A DNA stretch of 64,000 nt, from NCBI GenBank assembly GCA_004298675.1, contig SCRI01000058.1, forward strand, positions 1 to 64,000, read 5' to 3'. The stretch's first letter is position 1; every line of letters starts with the position of its first letter. The translations under genes and the position numbers were made by a program. The stretch comes from a bacterium. GTDB lineage: Bacteria > Vulcanimicrobiota > Vulcanimicrobiia > Vulcanimicrobiales > SCRA01. This document shows, in pieces, positions 1 to 7,449 of the stretch. The notes under the pieces were generated by a model. The model had not been told where the DNA came from and made no database searches. It saw only the letters and a program-made list of their open reading frames with translations.

Positions 1-1128
1 TCTTGGCGCAACATCATCCCGCAATACAACTTGGACGGCGCGGTGACGGAGATCAACGCCGAGGCCTACTTCGCGCTCGAGGCCATCGCCAAGATGGCGG
101 CCGTGCTGGAACTGAGCGAGGATTGGCGCCGCTTCGCCGACGCCGCGTCGACGCTGCGCGAGAAGATGATGGCGCATCTCTTCAACGCCGATACCGGAGG
201 CTTCGTTCTCAACTACGATCAGGCGCAGAACTATCAGGACAATTTCACCGCCGACGAGGTCTTTCCGGTGCTCTTCGAAGTCGCCGGTGAGGTGCAGCGT
301 AAGGATATCCTGCAGCGGCTGCAAGAGAACGATTTCACGACGCCGGTGGGCCTGCGCACCATCTCGATCGCGGACTCCTGGTATTTTCCCTCGCACGGAT
401 TCGGCTTGTTGGGCGGTGTTTGGCCCGATCTCACGCTCTGGTTCGCCGTGGCCCTGGCGCGCAACGGCATGGTCGAGGAGGGCGCGGAGTGGCTGCGCCG
501 CGTCTACGCGGCCATGGAGCTGGGAAACCGTTCGAACACCGTGCCGGGGCAGTTCGCCGAATGGTTCGATGGCGGCTCGCTGACCAATCGCGGCATGTAT
601 CTCTCGCCCTGGACGGGTGCCAAGTACTTGTGGGCGGTGGCGGAGACGCTCTGTGGTTTGGACGGCTACCGCACCTCGGGACGGCTGCACATCGCGCCGC
701 TGGTACCGCAGTCGTGGAGCTGGGTGGCCGCGGGGCGCGTGCATCGCGGCGGGCGTCTGTGCAGCTACGTCGCCGATCTGCGTGAGCGCATGGTCTATTG
801 CGATGTGGAGGACGCCAGCGCCGAGCCGCCGCTGCGCGCCGTATACGCGGGGCGCGACGTCTCCGCCGACGTGGAGCTCACGCCCATCGACGTGGGGGCG
901 ATCGCCTTCGAAGCCGCGGGCGGTGAGCGCCTCTTTCTGCTCAACACGGCGGACGCGCCGCGCGACGTGGTGGTCTCCTTTCGCGGACGGCGTTTTCGCG
1001 AGCGCATGCAGGCGGGGGCGATGCGCCAGATCGTGATCGGCCAGCCCGCGCTTCTCCCGGCATCGGAGACGCCCCCAGGACGCGCGCGCCCGTCGAAGAA
1101 GCGTCCCCCCGATACATGCCCGAACTGA
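1..1128 (+). CDS. Six-hairpin glycosidase family protein, 3' part (gene begins before the window)
   Basis: The frame is open from base 1 (it reads SWRNIIPQYN before the first possible start, a TTG at 31), so the 5' end lies outside the window; 375 residues are visible. The alternation of helical segments with aromatic/acidic motifs (EINAEAYFALE near the start, then WYFPSHGFGLLGGVWPDL and AEWFDGGSLTNRGMYLSPWTGAKYLW) is what is expected of an (alpha/alpha)6 barrel of the glycogen-debranching/rhamnosidase/trehalase-like glycosidases, followed by a beta-rich tail. The exact substrate cannot be read from this fragment. It overlaps galT by 13 bases, which suggests a carbohydrate-use operon in which the glycosidase releases a sugar. 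Amylo-alpha-1,6-glucosidase is one possible name; confidence is good for the fold, low for specificity. Confidence 0.7.
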   Translation, partial: SWRNIIPQYNLDGAVTEINAEAYFALEAIAKMAAVLELSEDWRRFADAASTLREKMMAHLFNADTGGFVLNYDQAQNYQDNFTADEVFPVLFEVAGEVQRKDILQRLQENDFTTPVGLRTISIADSWYFPSHGFGLLGGVWPDLTLWFAVALARNGMVEEGAEWLRRVYAAMELGNRSNTVPGQFAEWFDGGSLTNRGMYLSPWTGAKYLWAVAETLCGLDGYRTSGRLHIAPLVPQSWSWVAAGRVHRGGRLCSYVADLRERMVYCDVEDASAEPPLRAVYAGRDVSADVELTPIDVGAIAFEAAGGERLFLLNTADAPRDVVVSFRGRRFRERMQAGAMRQIVIGQPALLPASETPPGRARPSKKRPPDTCPN

Positions 1129-2117
1129 GGAAAGACCCCATCACCTCGCGCTGGGTCATCATCGCGACCGAACGCGCCGCCCGGCCCTCGGACTACACGG
1201 TGGAGCGCGAGTTGCCACGCACGCAGCCGTGTCCGTTGTGCCCGGGTAACGAGTCGCTGACGCCGCCGGAGGTGCTGGCTTTTCGCGACCACACCTCCCC
1301 GGCCAACGCGCCGGGCTGGTGGGTGCGGTGCGTGCCCAACAAGTTTCCGGCCTTGGCTAACGGCAGCGCCGGGCGCTCCGGAGTCGGCATCTACGATGCG
1401 ATGAACGGGGTGGGGCGGCACGAAGTGATCGTCGAGTCGCCGGAGCACGAGGCCAACCTCGCGACGATGGCCGTGGAGCAGATCGAGGAGATCCTGTGGG
1501 CCTATCGCGATCGCCATCAGCGCTTGGCCGGTATCGAGAACCTGCGCCATGTCTTGATCTTCAAGAATCATGGCCGCGCCGCGGGCGCCACGCTGGAGCA
1601 TCCGCACTCGCAGCTGATCGCCACGCCGATCGTGCCGCGCGCGGTGGCAGAGAAGATCGAAGGCGCGAAAGCGTACTACGGCTTTCGCGAGCGTTGCGTC
1701 TGGTGCGACGTGGTGGCGCAGGATCGCGCCGACGGCGAACGGGTCGTGGCGGAAAACGAACGCTTCATCGCCCTGGCGCCGTTTGCTTCACGCTTCCCCT
1801 TCGAGACGTGGGTGATGCCGCGCCGCCACAACGCGTCGTTTGCCGCCATCGAGCGCGCGGAGATCGCCGAGCTGGCGGCGCTGCTGTCGCTGGTGATGCG
1901 GCGCATGCACGCCGTGCTCGCCGATCCGCCGTATAACTTCATCCTGCAGACGGCGCCGGTGGTGTTGGAGCGGGAGCGCGAGCCGTACTTCCACTGGCAC
2001 ATCGAGATCGTGCCGCGCCTGACGTCCATCGCGGGCTTCGAGTGGGGCAGCGGCATGTACATCAACCCCACCGTCCCCGAGGATGCGGCGAGGATTTTGC
2101 GTGAGACGAGCGCCTGA
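1116..2117 (+). CDS. galT: Galactose-1-phosphate uridylyltransferase
   Basis: The 333-residue product should exchange UMP between UDP-glucose and galactose-1-phosphate in the Leloir pathway, in the cytoplasm. It shows the GalT features: an N-terminal CPLC zinc pair (C39, C42), the catalytic HPH triad (H162-P163-H164 in EHPHSQ) preceded by NHGRAAGATL, and a C-terminal FHWHIEIVPR strand. Length is normal for bacterial GalT (about 330-350). The ATG lies 13 bases inside the end of the preceding glycosidase gene, so the two are probably translationally coupled. No galK or galE is visible here. Confidence 0.95.
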   Translation: MPELRKDPITSRWVIIATERAARPSDYTVERELPRTQPCPLCPGNESLTPPEVLAFRDHTSPANAPGWWVRCVPNKFPALANGSAGRSGVGIYDAMNGVGRHEVIVESPEHEANLATMAVEQIEEILWAYRDRHQRLAGIENLRHVLIFKNHGRAAGATLEHPHSQLIATPIVPRAVAEKIEGAKAYYGFRERCVWCDVVAQDRADGERVVAENERFIALAPFASRFPFETWVMPRRHNASFAAIERAEIAELAALLSLVMRRMHAVLADPPYNFILQTAPVVLEREREPYFHWHIEIVPRLTSIAGFEWGSGMYINPTVPEDAARILRETSA

Positions 2118-2541
2118 CCCGCGCCCGGGCTGGGCGCGTATGCTCCTGCTCGCGGCGGCGATCTTGCTGGCGAGCATCGAGGCCGGACGCCTGCTGGGAT
2201 TCCGCATCCTGGCCAAAGCCGTGGAGCAGACGCCGGTGGTGCCGGCGGTACGGTTCACGCCCTATCCGCAGAGCTCACTGGCGCCGTTCCAAGTCCGCAA
2301 TTGGAAAGCCGACACGATCGTGCGCGTCGCCCCCGACCCGCACTTTCCCGATCCACATGTGACGGCGCCGCCGCCCCCGCCGCCCGCGCCCAGGGCAGTT
2401 CCCTCCGCCGCGCCCGTACCTGCCGCACCCCGTCGCCCCACCCCGCCCTTGGAACCCACTTCAGGCGCTCCGGACGCCGCGGGCGGGGGACCTCCGGAGA
2501 CGCCGCCCACCCCTTACCGGAACCCCAACGCCGGCCCCTGA
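2101..2541 (+). CDS. Proline-rich single-pass membrane protein, unknown function
   Basis: A 146-residue product begins at GTG 2101, which overlaps galT by 17 bases; an ATG at 2140 is an alternative. It has one N-terminal hydrophobic segment (MLLLAAAILLASIEAGRLLG) that would act as a signal anchor, a short beta-like stretch, then a long tail dominated by Pro and Ala (runs of 7 prolines) with PT/TP pairs. Such tails usually cross the cell wall or periplasm. No family is recognised. The overlap with galT supports it being real; the low-complexity tail means that codon bias is weak evidence. Confidence 0.5.
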   Translation: MRRAPDPRPGWARMLLLAAAILLASIEAGRLLGFRILAKAVEQTPVVPAVRFTPYPQSSLAPFQVRNWKADTIVRVAPDPHFPDPHVTAPPPPPPAPRAVPSAAPVPAAPRRPTPPLEPTSGAPDAAGGGPPETPPTPYRNPNAGP

Positions 2542-2589
2542 ACCCGCGGAGAGCGGTCACGCGTCTCCAATGTCATCATTGTCTCTCCT

Positions 2590-2598
2590 TGCTACGAT
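2590..2598 (+). promoter_or_regulatory. Extended -10 promoter for pdxST
   Basis: TGCTACGAT reads as an extended -10 (TGn followed by TACGAT at 2593-2598). No good -35 is visible. It lies 43 bases before the pdxS start, leaving room for a short leader that contains the Shine-Dalgarno. Confidence 0.45.
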
Positions 2599-2640
2599 AG
2601 AGACGCTAGTGGGCCGAATCGCGGCCCCATGGAGGAAGAC

Positions 2641-3537
2641 GTGGCAGAGAAGGGTTCGACAGGCACCGTCAAGGTAAAGCGGGGCCTCGCGCAGATGCTC
2701 AAGGGCGGCGTCATCATGGACGTTACCACGGCGGAGCAGGCGGTCATTGCCCAGGAGGCCGGTGCCGTGGCGGTCATGGCGCTCGAGCGCATTCCCGCCG
2801 ACATCCGCGCCGCCGGCGGCGTGGCTCGCATGAGCGACCTCTCGATCGTTCAGAAGATCATGGATGCGGTCACCATCCCCGTGATGGCCAAGGTGCGCAT
2901 CGGCCACTTTGCCGAGGCGCAGGTATTGCAGCAAATCGGCGTCGACTTCATCGACGAGTCGGAAGTGCTCACACCCGCCGACGACAAGTATCACGTCGAC
3001 AAGCATGCCTTCACCGTGCCCTTCGTCTGTGGGGCGCGCGACTTGGGCGAGGCGCTGCGCCGCATCGCCGAAGGCGCGGCCATGATCCGCACCAAGGGCG
3101 AGGCCGGCTCCGGCAACATCGTGGAGGCCGTCAAGCACATGCGCACGGTGCGTGACGAGATCGCGATCGTGGCCGCCGTGCCCTCCGAGGAGCTGGTGGC
3201 GCGTGCCCGTGATTTGGGCGTGCCGCTCGAGTTGCTCAAGGAGGTAGCGCGCACGAGTAAGCTGCCCGTCGTGAATTTCTGCGCCGGCGGCGTCTCCACG
3301 CCCGCCGATGCCGCGCTCATGATGCAGTTGGGGGCCGAGGGCATCTTCGTCGGCAGCGGTATCTTCAAGTCCTCGAACCCCGCCAAGTTCGCCAAGGCCA
3401 TCGTCGAGGCCACCACCTATTTCAACGATCCCAAGGCCGTGGCGGAGGCTTGCCGCACGCTCGAGGGGACCGCGATGCCGGGTCTGGAGATCTCGAAGAT
3501 CCCGCCGGACGAGCTGCTCAACGTCCGCGGCGTCTAG
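2641..3537 (+). CDS. pdxS: Pyridoxal 5'-phosphate synthase, PdxS subunit
   Basis: PdxS builds PLP from ribose 5-phosphate, glyceraldehyde 3-phosphate and ammonia supplied by PdxT, as a dodecamer in the cytoplasm. The sequence is highly conserved: [16 protein letters not shown] with the Schiff-base lysine (K84), [11 protein letters not shown] with the second catalytic lysine (K152), and the glycine-rich phosphate site [12 protein letters not shown] chose GTG 2641 because GGAGGAAG (2631-2638) lies 5 bases before it and the product is then 298 residues, the usual family length; ATG 2629 would overlap that ribosome-binding site. pdxT follows 9 bases later. Confidence 0.97.
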   Translation: MAEKGSTGTVKVKRGLAQMLKGGVIMDVTTAEQAVIAQEAGAVAVMALERIPADIRAAGGVARMSDLSIVQKIMDAVTIPVMAKVRIGHFAEAQVLQQIGVDFIDESEVLTPADDKYHVDKHAFTVPFVCGARDLGEALRRIAEGAAMIRTKGEAGSGNIVEAVKHMRTVRDEIAIVAAVPSEELVARARDLGVPLELLKEVARTSKLPVVNFCAGGVSTPADAALMMQLGAEGIFVGSGIFKSSNPAKFAKAIVEATTYFNDPKAVAEACRTLEGTAMPGLEISKIPPDELLNVRGV

Positions 3538-3546
3538 AGGCGCGTG

Positions 3547-4143
3547 ATGGAGAAGACGGAGGTTGGCGTCCTCGCGCTGCAGGGCGACGTCATCGAGCAC
3601 TTGCAGGCGTTGCGCCGCGCGGGCTTGACGGGCGTGGAAGTCAAGACGCGCGAACAGCTCGAGCGCGTCGACGCGCTCATCATTCCCGGCGGCGAATCGA
3701 CGACCGTGGCCAAACTGCTCGATCGTTTCGCGCTGCGCGAGCCGCTGGCGGAGCGCGTTGCGGCGGGCATGCCGACGTGGGGCACCTGCATGGGCATGAT
3801 CGTCCTCTCCAAGGAGATCGTGGGCATGCCCGATCAGCCCACGCTGGGCGTGCTCGACGTGGCGGTGCGCCGCAACGCCTTCGGCCGCCAGGTGGAGAGC
3901 GCGGAGGTCCCGCTCGACGTGCCGGCACTGGGCGGGGCGCCGTTTCCCGGCGTCTTCATCCGCGCGCCGTGGGTTGAACGAGCCGGCGCCGGCGTCGAAG
4001 TGCTCTGCCGTCTCGAGGGCCAAGCCGTCATGGTGCGCCAAGGCAACATCCTCGGAACGTCGTTCCATCCCGAGCTGACGCGCGATACGCGCATCCATCG
4101 CTGGTTCGCCGGCTGGTGCGCGCGAGCCCGGAGCGCCGCCTGA
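3547..4143 (+). CDS. pdxT: Pyridoxal 5'-phosphate synthase glutaminase, PdxT subunit
   Basis: This class-I glutamine amidotransferase (198 residues from ATG 3547; a GTG lies one codon earlier) feeds ammonia to PdxS. The oxyanion motif PGGEST (48-52), the nucleophile in GTCMGM (C81) and the catalytic His and Glu in FHPEL (H174, E176) are all present. It is directly downstream of pdxS, as in most bacteria with the deoxyxylulose-independent pathway. Confidence 0.96.
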   Translation: MEKTEVGVLALQGDVIEHLQALRRAGLTGVEVKTREQLERVDALIIPGGESTTVAKLLDRFALREPLAERVAAGMPTWGTCMGMIVLSKEIVGMPDQPTLGVLDVAVRRNAFGRQVESAEVPLDVPALGGAPFPGVFIRAPWVERAGAGVEVLCRLEGQAVMVRQGNILGTSFHPELTRDTRIHRWFAGWCARARSAA

Positions 4144-4185
4144 AACGACCTCGCGGCAGGGACAAGGAGAGGCCTGCCCTGGGCG

Positions 4186-4194
4186 TGGTACAAT
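4186..4194 (+). promoter_or_regulatory. Extended -10 promoter upstream of the HNH gene
   Basis: TGGTACAAT fits the extended -10 consensus (TACAAT at 4189-4194). There is no clear -35. A start site about 7 bases downstream would give either a 140-base structured leader for the HNH gene or a nearly leaderless mRNA for the 48-codon frame that opens at 4205. Confidence 0.5.
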
Positions 4195-4204
4195 AATCGC
4201 TGTC

Positions 4205-4351
4205 ATGATGCTGCGTACGGTGGCCACGGTGACGTCCACCAGGCCGGCCCAGAGCCGGAGGGGTAGTATCACTACGCGTTCGCGGACTGTTTTCGAAGAG
4301 GCGAGCGTTTGCTCGCCTCTCTTCGTCTGGAAGAAGCGCCGCGATGGGTGA
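4205..4351 (+). CDS. Possible 48-residue leader peptide upstream of the HNH gene
   Basis: An open frame starts at ATG ATG (4205/4208), 10 bases after a strong -10 element, and ends at a TGA (4349-4351) that overlaps the HNH start by 8 bases. The product would be basic (MMLRTVATVTSTRP at the N-terminus, WKKRRDG at the C-terminus) and resembles no family I know. Its arrangement, promoter-proximal and overlapping the next start, is that of a coupled leader peptide. Base composition alone could also give a frame this long by chance in GC-rich DNA. Confidence 0.3.
   Translation: MMLRTVATVTSTRPAQSRRGSITTRSRTVFEEASVCSPLFVWKKRRDG
4297..4320 (+). promoter_or_regulatory. Perfect 10-bp hairpin in the HNH leader
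   Basis: AGAGGCGAGC, a 4-base GTTT loop, then GCTCGCCTCT. No T-run follows on either strand, so it is not a standard intrinsic terminator. It lies in the 5' leader, 24 bases before the HNH start and within the 48-codon frame. Confidence 0.5.
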
Positions 4352-4871
4352 GGTGCTGGTACTCAACTTCACCTACGAAGCGTTGAACATCACGTCGTTC
4401 CAACGCGCGGTGAAGCTCCTCTTCAGCGGCAAAGCGGAGATGGTGCACGGGCGTGAGCGTGCTATCCACTCGACCTCCATCACGCTGCGCATGCCCTCGA
4501 TCATCCGCATGCTCTACTACATCAGGCGCCCCATGCAGAAGGTGGCGTTGACGAAGAAGAACGTGCTCTTGCGGGACGACTACACCTGTCAGTACTGCGG
4601 TGTGCGCGGCGAGCGTTTGATGACCGTCGACCACGTGCTGCCCCGCAGTAAGGGTGGCCCCTCGACTTGGGAAAACCTCGTGGCCGCATGTGTACGCTGC
4701 AACAACCGCAAGAACAACCGCACGCCGGACGACGCCAACATGCAGCTCAAGCGGCGGCCGAAGCAGCCGCGCTACATCCCCTGGATCCGCATCAAGCGCA
4801 ATACGCTCCCCGGCGAATGGCACAAGTTCCTGTTCCTCTACAACGTTTCGGTTGAGGAGCGCATCGGCTAA
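4344..4871 (+). CDS. HNH endonuclease family protein
   Basis: The 175-residue protein has an N-terminal domain of about 75 residues (LNFTYEALNITSFQRAVKLL) seen in stand-alone bacterial HNH proteins, then a zinc-ribbon HNH core: CQYC (C82, C85), the catalytic DH pair in VDHVLPRSKGG (D96-H97), the central Asn in WENL (N111) and CVRC (C116, C119). It should bind and nick or cleave DNA using a metal ion. Families of this shape are widespread in non-mobile positions and probably act in DNA repair or processing, but the role is not established. There is no intron, intein or methylase beside it. Confidence 0.85.
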   Translation: MGEVLVLNFTYEALNITSFQRAVKLLFSGKAEMVHGRERAIHSTSITLRMPSIIRMLYYIRRPMQKVALTKKNVLLRDDYTCQYCGVRGERLMTVDHVLPRSKGGPSTWENLVAACVRCNNRKNNRTPDDANMQLKRRPKQPRYIPWIRIKRNTLPGEWHKFLFLYNVSVEERIG

Positions 4872-4889
4872 CAGGAACGGCGCCCGGCG

Positions 4890-5735
4890 CTAGCTCGCGG
4901 GCGCTTGCGGCCTGGGAATCTCGTTGCCCTGCAAATCGTAGTACGTCACGGACTCGCCGGGCGGCTGGGGGTTGGAGAAGATCAGCAGGCGTACGTCCTT
5001 GGCGCCCGTGTTGCGGATCGTGTGGAGGCGGCCGGGAGGGGCGTAGTAGACGCACCAGCGATCGAGCGCGGCCTCTGCGCCTTCGTCGAGCACGGTGACG
5101 TTGCCCGAGAGCACGAAGAAGAGTTCCTCGAGCACGGCGTGGCGATGATGGCTGGCGTTGTAGGCGCCTGGAGCCACGTCTTGCACGTCGACCTCGAAGC
5201 CGCGAACGCCCAACGCTTGGCCGAGCGGGCGCACGTAGCGCGGCCCCCACGGGTGCCCGGCGAAGCGCGTGTTCGCCTCGCGCACGTCGTCGATGCTGGC
5301 GATCAGCGTGTTGCGCTTGGGAGGCTCCGCCGGCGCCGCCGGTGCGGCCGGATACTCGCAGGCGTCATCCGTTTCGCGCGTGCCGAAGATCAGCGCGGAG
5401 AGCGGCAGTTCGCTCGTGTTGTGCAGCGTGTGCGAGATCCCGGGCGGCACGTAGATGCAGTCCCCCGCGCGCACGGGGTGACGCTCCTGGCCCAGCAGCA
5501 TATGGCCGCGGCCCGCCAGCACGGTGTAGAACTCCTGGCGCTGGCTGTGGCGGTGGTAGCGCGAGGTGAGTTGACCCGGCCATGCCGTATGCACCTCGGC
5601 GTCATAGGCCTGCGTTTCGAGCACCGCCGAGAGATCGCGCCAGCGGCCGTTGCCGGCCTTGTCCGCTCCTGGATCGGTACCGGCTTCGGGTACCTCCTCC
5701 AGGCGCAGCCAGTACTTTCTCGCCTCGTCGCCCAT
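4890..5735 (-). CDS. Bicupin protein (two tandem cupin domains)
   Basis: The 281-residue product contains two cupin folds. The first (about residues 50-105) has YHRHSQRQEFYTVLAGRG and VPPGISHTLHN; the second (about 165-260) has SHHRHAVLEELFFVLSGNV and APPGRLHTIRN. Both keep the His/Glu pattern that binds a divalent metal, so it may be a dioxygenase, isomerase or small-molecule-binding protein. I chose ATG 5735; the open frame continues upstream only because it runs antisense to the next gene. It is transcribed divergently from the decarboxylase at 5796. No specific reaction can be assigned. Confidence 0.8.
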   Translation of the reverse strand: MGDEARKYWLRLEEVPEAGTDPGADKAGNGRWRDLSAVLETQAYDAEVHTAWPGQLTSRYHRHSQRQEFYTVLAGRGHMLLGQERHPVRAGDCIYVPPGISHTLHNTSELPLSALIFGTRETDDACEYPAAPAAPAEPPKRNTLIASIDDVREANTRFAGHPWGPRYVRPLGQALGVRGFEVDVQDVAPGAYNASHHRHAVLEELFFVLSGNVTVLDEGAEAALDRWCVYYAPPGRLHTIRNTGAKDVRLLIFSNPQPPGESVTYYDLQGNEIPRPQAPAS

Positions 5736-5758
5736 GCCGCCAACTGTTCGCTTCTTGC

Positions 5759-5774
5759 AGGCGGGCACCCGCCT
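5759..5774. promoter_or_regulatory. Palindrome between the divergent bicupin and decarboxylase genes
   Basis: AGGCGGG-CA-CCCGCCT is a perfect dyad with 7-base arms in the 60-base divergent promoter region. It may be an operator shared by both genes, or simply a GC-rich hairpin. Confidence 0.35.
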
Positions 5775-5795
5775 CCGTCGAAACGCGGCCCCGCC

Positions 5796-7277
5796 GTGGA
5801 CCAAACCAAGACGCCGTATTTTCAAGTGCTGCTCGACTACGTCGACTCGGGCACCACGCCGTTCCATACGCCCGGTCACAAGCAGGGTTTGGGCATGCAC
5901 CGTCTGTTGCGCGAGTTCGTCGGCGACAACGTGCTGGCGATCGACCTCACACAGATTCTCGGGTTGGACGATCTGCTCGAGCCGCGCGATGCCATCGCCC
6001 AGGCCGAGGCGCTGGCGGCGGAGGCCTACGGCGCCGACCACTCGTTCTTCCTGATCAACGGCTCCACCAGCGGCAATCAGGCCATGATGATGGCCGCGCT
6101 CGGTCCCGGTGAGAAGATCGCCTTGCCGCGCAACGCCCACAAGAGTTGCGTGGGGGCGCTGGTGATGAGCGGCGCGATCCCGGTCTACATGAAGCCGGAA
6201 GTCGACGAGCGGCTGCACATGGATCACACCGTGACGCCGCAGACGGTGGAGCAGACGCTCGACGAGCACCCCGACATCAAGGCGGTCTTCGTCGTCAGCC
6301 CGACCTACTACGGCGCCACCGCGGATCTGCAAGCCATCGAGCGCTGCGTGCACGAGCGCGGCAAGCTGCTGCTGGTGGACGAGGCTTGGGGCCCGCATCT
6401 GCATTTTCATCCCGCGCTGCCGCCGTCGGCCACCGAGATCGGCGCGGATCTGGTCGTCAACTCGACGCACAAGATGCTGGCGGCGATGTCGCAAGCGTCG
6501 ATGCTCCATCAGATCGGCAAGCGCGTCGACACCGACCGCCTGCGCGCCGTGCTCAAGATGTTTCTCTCTACCTCGCCCAACCTGGTGCTGGTGGCCTCGC
6601 TGGACGTGGCGCGCATGCAGATGGCCACGGAGGGGCCGGCGCTGCTCTCGCGGACCATCGAGCTGGCTAACACCACGCGCGCGCGTCTCAACGAGATCAA
6701 AGACGTCTACTGCTTTGGCGACGAGCTGATCGGTCGTCCCGGCGTGGCGGGGTTCGATCCCACCAAGGTCACCGTCACCGTCAAGCAGTTGGGCTACACG
6801 GGCTATGAAGCCAATGAGATCCTGCGCTATCGCTACAACGTGCAGTGCGAGCTGGCCGATCTCTTCAACGTGTTGGCGCTCTTCACGATCGGCACTGATG
6901 CCGCGGCGGCCGAGAAGCTGATTCATGGCGTGCGCGAGCTGGCGCGCGAGGATCGGCCGGTCGACATCTTCTCGCCCTCCGGCGTGCTGGAGCGGCGCCT
7001 AAAGAGCGGCACCTACAACTTTCCGCCGATCCCGCCGATGGCGATGACGCCGCGCGAAGCCTTTCTCGCGCGCACCGAGAAGGTGCGCTTCCGGCAGTCC
7101 GCGGGGCGTATCTGCGCGGAGGTGATCACGCCGTATCCGCCGGGGATTCCGATCATTGCGCCGGGCGAGCGCATCAGCAAGGAAGTCATCGAGTATCTGG
7201 CGCTCGAGGTGAAAGCGGGCGTGCATATGCAGGGGCCCGCGGATCCGGAGTTGCGAACCGTCCGCGTCGTCGCGTAA
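5796..7277 (+). CDS. Orn/Lys/Arg decarboxylase family protein (PLP-dependent, short form)
   Basis: The product (493 residues from GTG 5796) belongs to the fold-type-I amino-acid decarboxylases used for polyamine synthesis or acid resistance. Family marks are TPFHTPGHKQG near the N-terminus, INGSTSGN binding the cofactor phosphate, DEAWGPHLHF (D195, H201) and STHK with the PLP lysine (K226). Length matches the short arginine decarboxylases (B. subtilis SpeA type) and lacks the N-terminal wing domain of the inducible enterobacterial enzymes. I reject upstream starts because they would run antisense through the bicupin gene. MTA phosphorylase 4 kb away would fit polyamine synthesis. Arginine is the most likely substrate, lysine or ornithine possible. 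Confidence 0.88.
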   Translation: MDQTKTPYFQVLLDYVDSGTTPFHTPGHKQGLGMHRLLREFVGDNVLAIDLTQILGLDDLLEPRDAIAQAEALAAEAYGADHSFFLINGSTSGNQAMMMAALGPGEKIALPRNAHKSCVGALVMSGAIPVYMKPEVDERLHMDHTVTPQTVEQTLDEHPDIKAVFVVSPTYYGATADLQAIERCVHERGKLLLVDEAWGPHLHFHPALPPSATEIGADLVVNSTHKMLAAMSQASMLHQIGKRVDTDRLRAVLKMFLSTSPNLVLVASLDVARMQMATEGPALLSRTIELANTTRARLNEIKDVYCFGDELIGRPGVAGFDPTKVTVTVKQLGYTGYEANEILRYRYNVQCELADLFNVLALFTIGTDAAAAEKLIHGVRELAREDRPVDIFSPSGVLERRLKSGTYNFPPIPPMAMTPREAFLARTEKVRFRQSAGRICAEVITPYPPGIPIIAPGERISKEVIEYLALEVKAGVHMQGPADPELRTVRVVA

Positions 7278-7449
7278 CGGGCGTTCCAGCCCGGCGGGCA
7301 GGCCGGATCTCCGCCGTCCGCGAAGAGGCGCGCATCCGGGCATCGGCCGCCGCGTTCCAAGCGGAGAGAGGAGGGATAGAGCAGGCGTGTAGATGGCAAC
7401 ACACGGCTTCCCGCTTCTCGCTCGCGTAGGAAACTGAGGTAGCGACACG

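Noticed and set aside
2557-4272. Long open frame (571 codons) on the minus strand opposite pdxS-pdxT
   Set aside because: GC-rich antisense shadow; both plus-strand genes are highly conserved and the antisense product is a low-complexity His/Arg/Gly-rich sequence.
4905-5795. Upstream extension of the decarboxylase over the bicupin gene
   Set aside because: The extension is antisense to well-conserved cupin domains and resembles no decarboxylase; GTG 5796 gives the family length.
7393-7437. 14-codon frame before the Ycf45-like gene
   Set aside because: Weak ribosome-binding site and no regulatory codon pattern; the gap looks unstructured.
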